Part shown: positions 63,471-64,000 of the stretch, piece by piece
Layout: each line of letters starts with the position of its first letter
Numbering within the stretch: the first letter of the stretch is position 1
DNA from: Pelargonium tetragonum
Lineage: Eukaryota > Streptophyta > Magnoliopsida > Geraniales > Geraniaceae
NCBI GenBank assembly: GCA_036897445.1
Contig: JAYMTL010000040.1
Coordinates: forward strand, 62,001 to 126,000
Length of the DNA: 64,000 bases
Direction: 5' to 3'
Made by a program: the position numbers and the translations under genes
Notes under the pieces: generated by a model
What the model saw: only the letters and a program-made list of their open reading frames with translations
Database searches by the model: none
What the model was told of the DNA's origin: nothing

Positions 63471-64000
63471 GGAATAGACTCTTCGGGTATTCCTTATTAA
63501 GAATTCCGGAATTAAGTCAAGGCGAAGGTTTTTCTAATTCGAAGTTGCTTTATGTCATGTTCTGCTTTTAGTATTATAAATAAGAAATTAGAAACATCCT
63601 TTTAAGGTAAGGGTTCCAAGACCATAAAGAGGTAAAGAGAATTTAAAATGTATAAGAAATCCAATGACAAAGGCTCACAGGTGTGTAAAAAAAGCAACCC
63701 TTAAAGGGCGCAGTTTATAGTAGAGAGTATCCGGGGCCGGTAATTAAAGGGAGGCTGTAAAGGATTCTTGATGTTATGCTTGTTTTACTGACTAGCTAAG
63801 GGGGCAGTTTCTTAACAAAAAGGGTTATAAGAAGTGCGGATGGGTATATTATGTACTATTAATAAAACTCTCAGGTATTTTTTCGCTGCGCTTTAGTCGC
63901 GTAGAGTAATGCTTTCTATGTATTAGGGTTTCTATCCTCCCGTGTCAGTAACTACAACGAACTAGAGGGGTATACTATATAACTATATACTCTCGGATTC
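63471..64000. other. no feature seen
   Basis: Possibly the continuation of fossil copy E. No shared words or frames of note. Confidence 0.35.

Larger units (their letters stand above)
1..64000. other. AT-rich, RIP-like, gene-empty block (whole window)
   Basis: Two hand-counted samples (601-840 and 24001-24240) give GC 36% and 35%, TpA/ApT 1.6 and 1.2, and (CpA+TpG)/(ApC+GpT) 0.69 and 0.76. A third sample, from a more GC-rich patch (60361-60600), gives 1.17 and 0.81. Repeat-induced point mutation in Pezizomycotina converts CpA to TpA on either strand and produces exactly this bias. The longest frame from any start codon is 113 codons (twice). A stop frequency near 7% per codon predicts a few runs of about 100 codons in this much sequence. 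I infer a heterochromatic graveyard of repeats such as a centromere, subtelomere or AT isochore. The species cannot be named. Confidence 0.7.

Noticed and set aside
1-64000. Very frequent purine-run/pyrimidine-run words such as GGACTCC, GGATTCC and GGGTTTCCC, which look like thousands of tiny hairpins
   Set aside because: When CpA, TpG and CpG are scarce, pyrimidine-to-purine steps are mostly TpA, so sequence becomes alternating purine and pyrimidine runs. The apparent palindromes follow from dinucleotide bias and have no fixed core or spacing.
1-64000. A nuclear code in which TAA and TAG are sense, suggested because some stretches read well if only TGA stops
   Set aside because: The same effect is expected from RIP turning CAA/CAG into TAA/TAG. 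Even counting only TGA, runs I examined were under about 100 codons, which is near chance here, and fossil copies disagree at these positions.
1-64000. An expanded organelle genome, because of tRNA-like pieces and low GC
   Set aside because: No rRNA, no respiratory or photosynthetic gene, no intron-encoded endonuclease and no intact tRNA is visible in 64 kb, and the CpA-specific depletion on both strands is not typical of organelle DNA.
1-64000. CRISPR array, operon, phage or bacterial gene cluster
   Set aside because: No regularly spaced repeats and no collinear open frames; composition and gene absence are unlike any bacterial or phage region.

Overview
This window looks like gene-empty, AT-rich heterochromatin from a filamentous ascomycete fungus (Pezizomycotina). 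I infer this from composition, not from any recognised gene. GC is about 35% in two hand-counted 240-base samples. TpA is in excess and CpA/TpG is depleted on both strands, the scar left by repeat-induced point mutation (RIP). In 601-840 and 24001-24240 together I counted TpA 46 against ApT 33 (ratio 1.4), and CpA+TpG 33 against ApC+GpT 46 (ratio 0.72). Both pass the usual RIP thresholds (above 0.89 and below 1.03). The excess TpA seeds TAA and TAG in every frame, so the longest open frame in 64 kb is only 113 codons. That is within chance for this composition. I call no intact protein-coding gene.

Three kinds of fossil can be picked out. (1) Remains of one or more LTR-retrotransposon-like families lie at about 0.4-2.2 kb, 23.4-23.8 kb, 29.8-30.5 kb, 52.4-52.7 kb and 62.9-63.5 kb. 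They are recognised because they resemble one another and share a Lys/Ser-rich coding tail. (2) Relics of tRNA genes or tRNA-derived SINEs are scattered throughout. The best are a tRNA-Ser(GCT) 5' portion at 41.5 kb (minus strand), a tRNA-Leu(CAA)-like relic at 26.7 kb (minus strand) and a 3' half at 26.0 kb. Several others retain a T-arm, in which the mispairs are often A.C, as G-to-A decay would leave. (3) An unidentified decayed coding block lies at about 43.15-44.58 kb (plus strand), with about half the stop density expected by chance, followed by short internal repeats up to 45.6 kb.

Small exact repeats overlie this decayed background: a 28-bp identical pair 10 kb apart (9264 and 19302), a perfect 26-bp tandem duplication (44676-44727), and 10-, 11-, 12- and 14-bp tandem pairs. 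They are too short to attract RIP and probably arose later.

The remainder of the window, most of its length, shows no feature I can support. No operon, rRNA, CRISPR array, intact transposon or regulatory system was found. A centromere core, a subtelomere or an AT-rich isochore would all fit. I did not find evidence of an undescribed functional system here.
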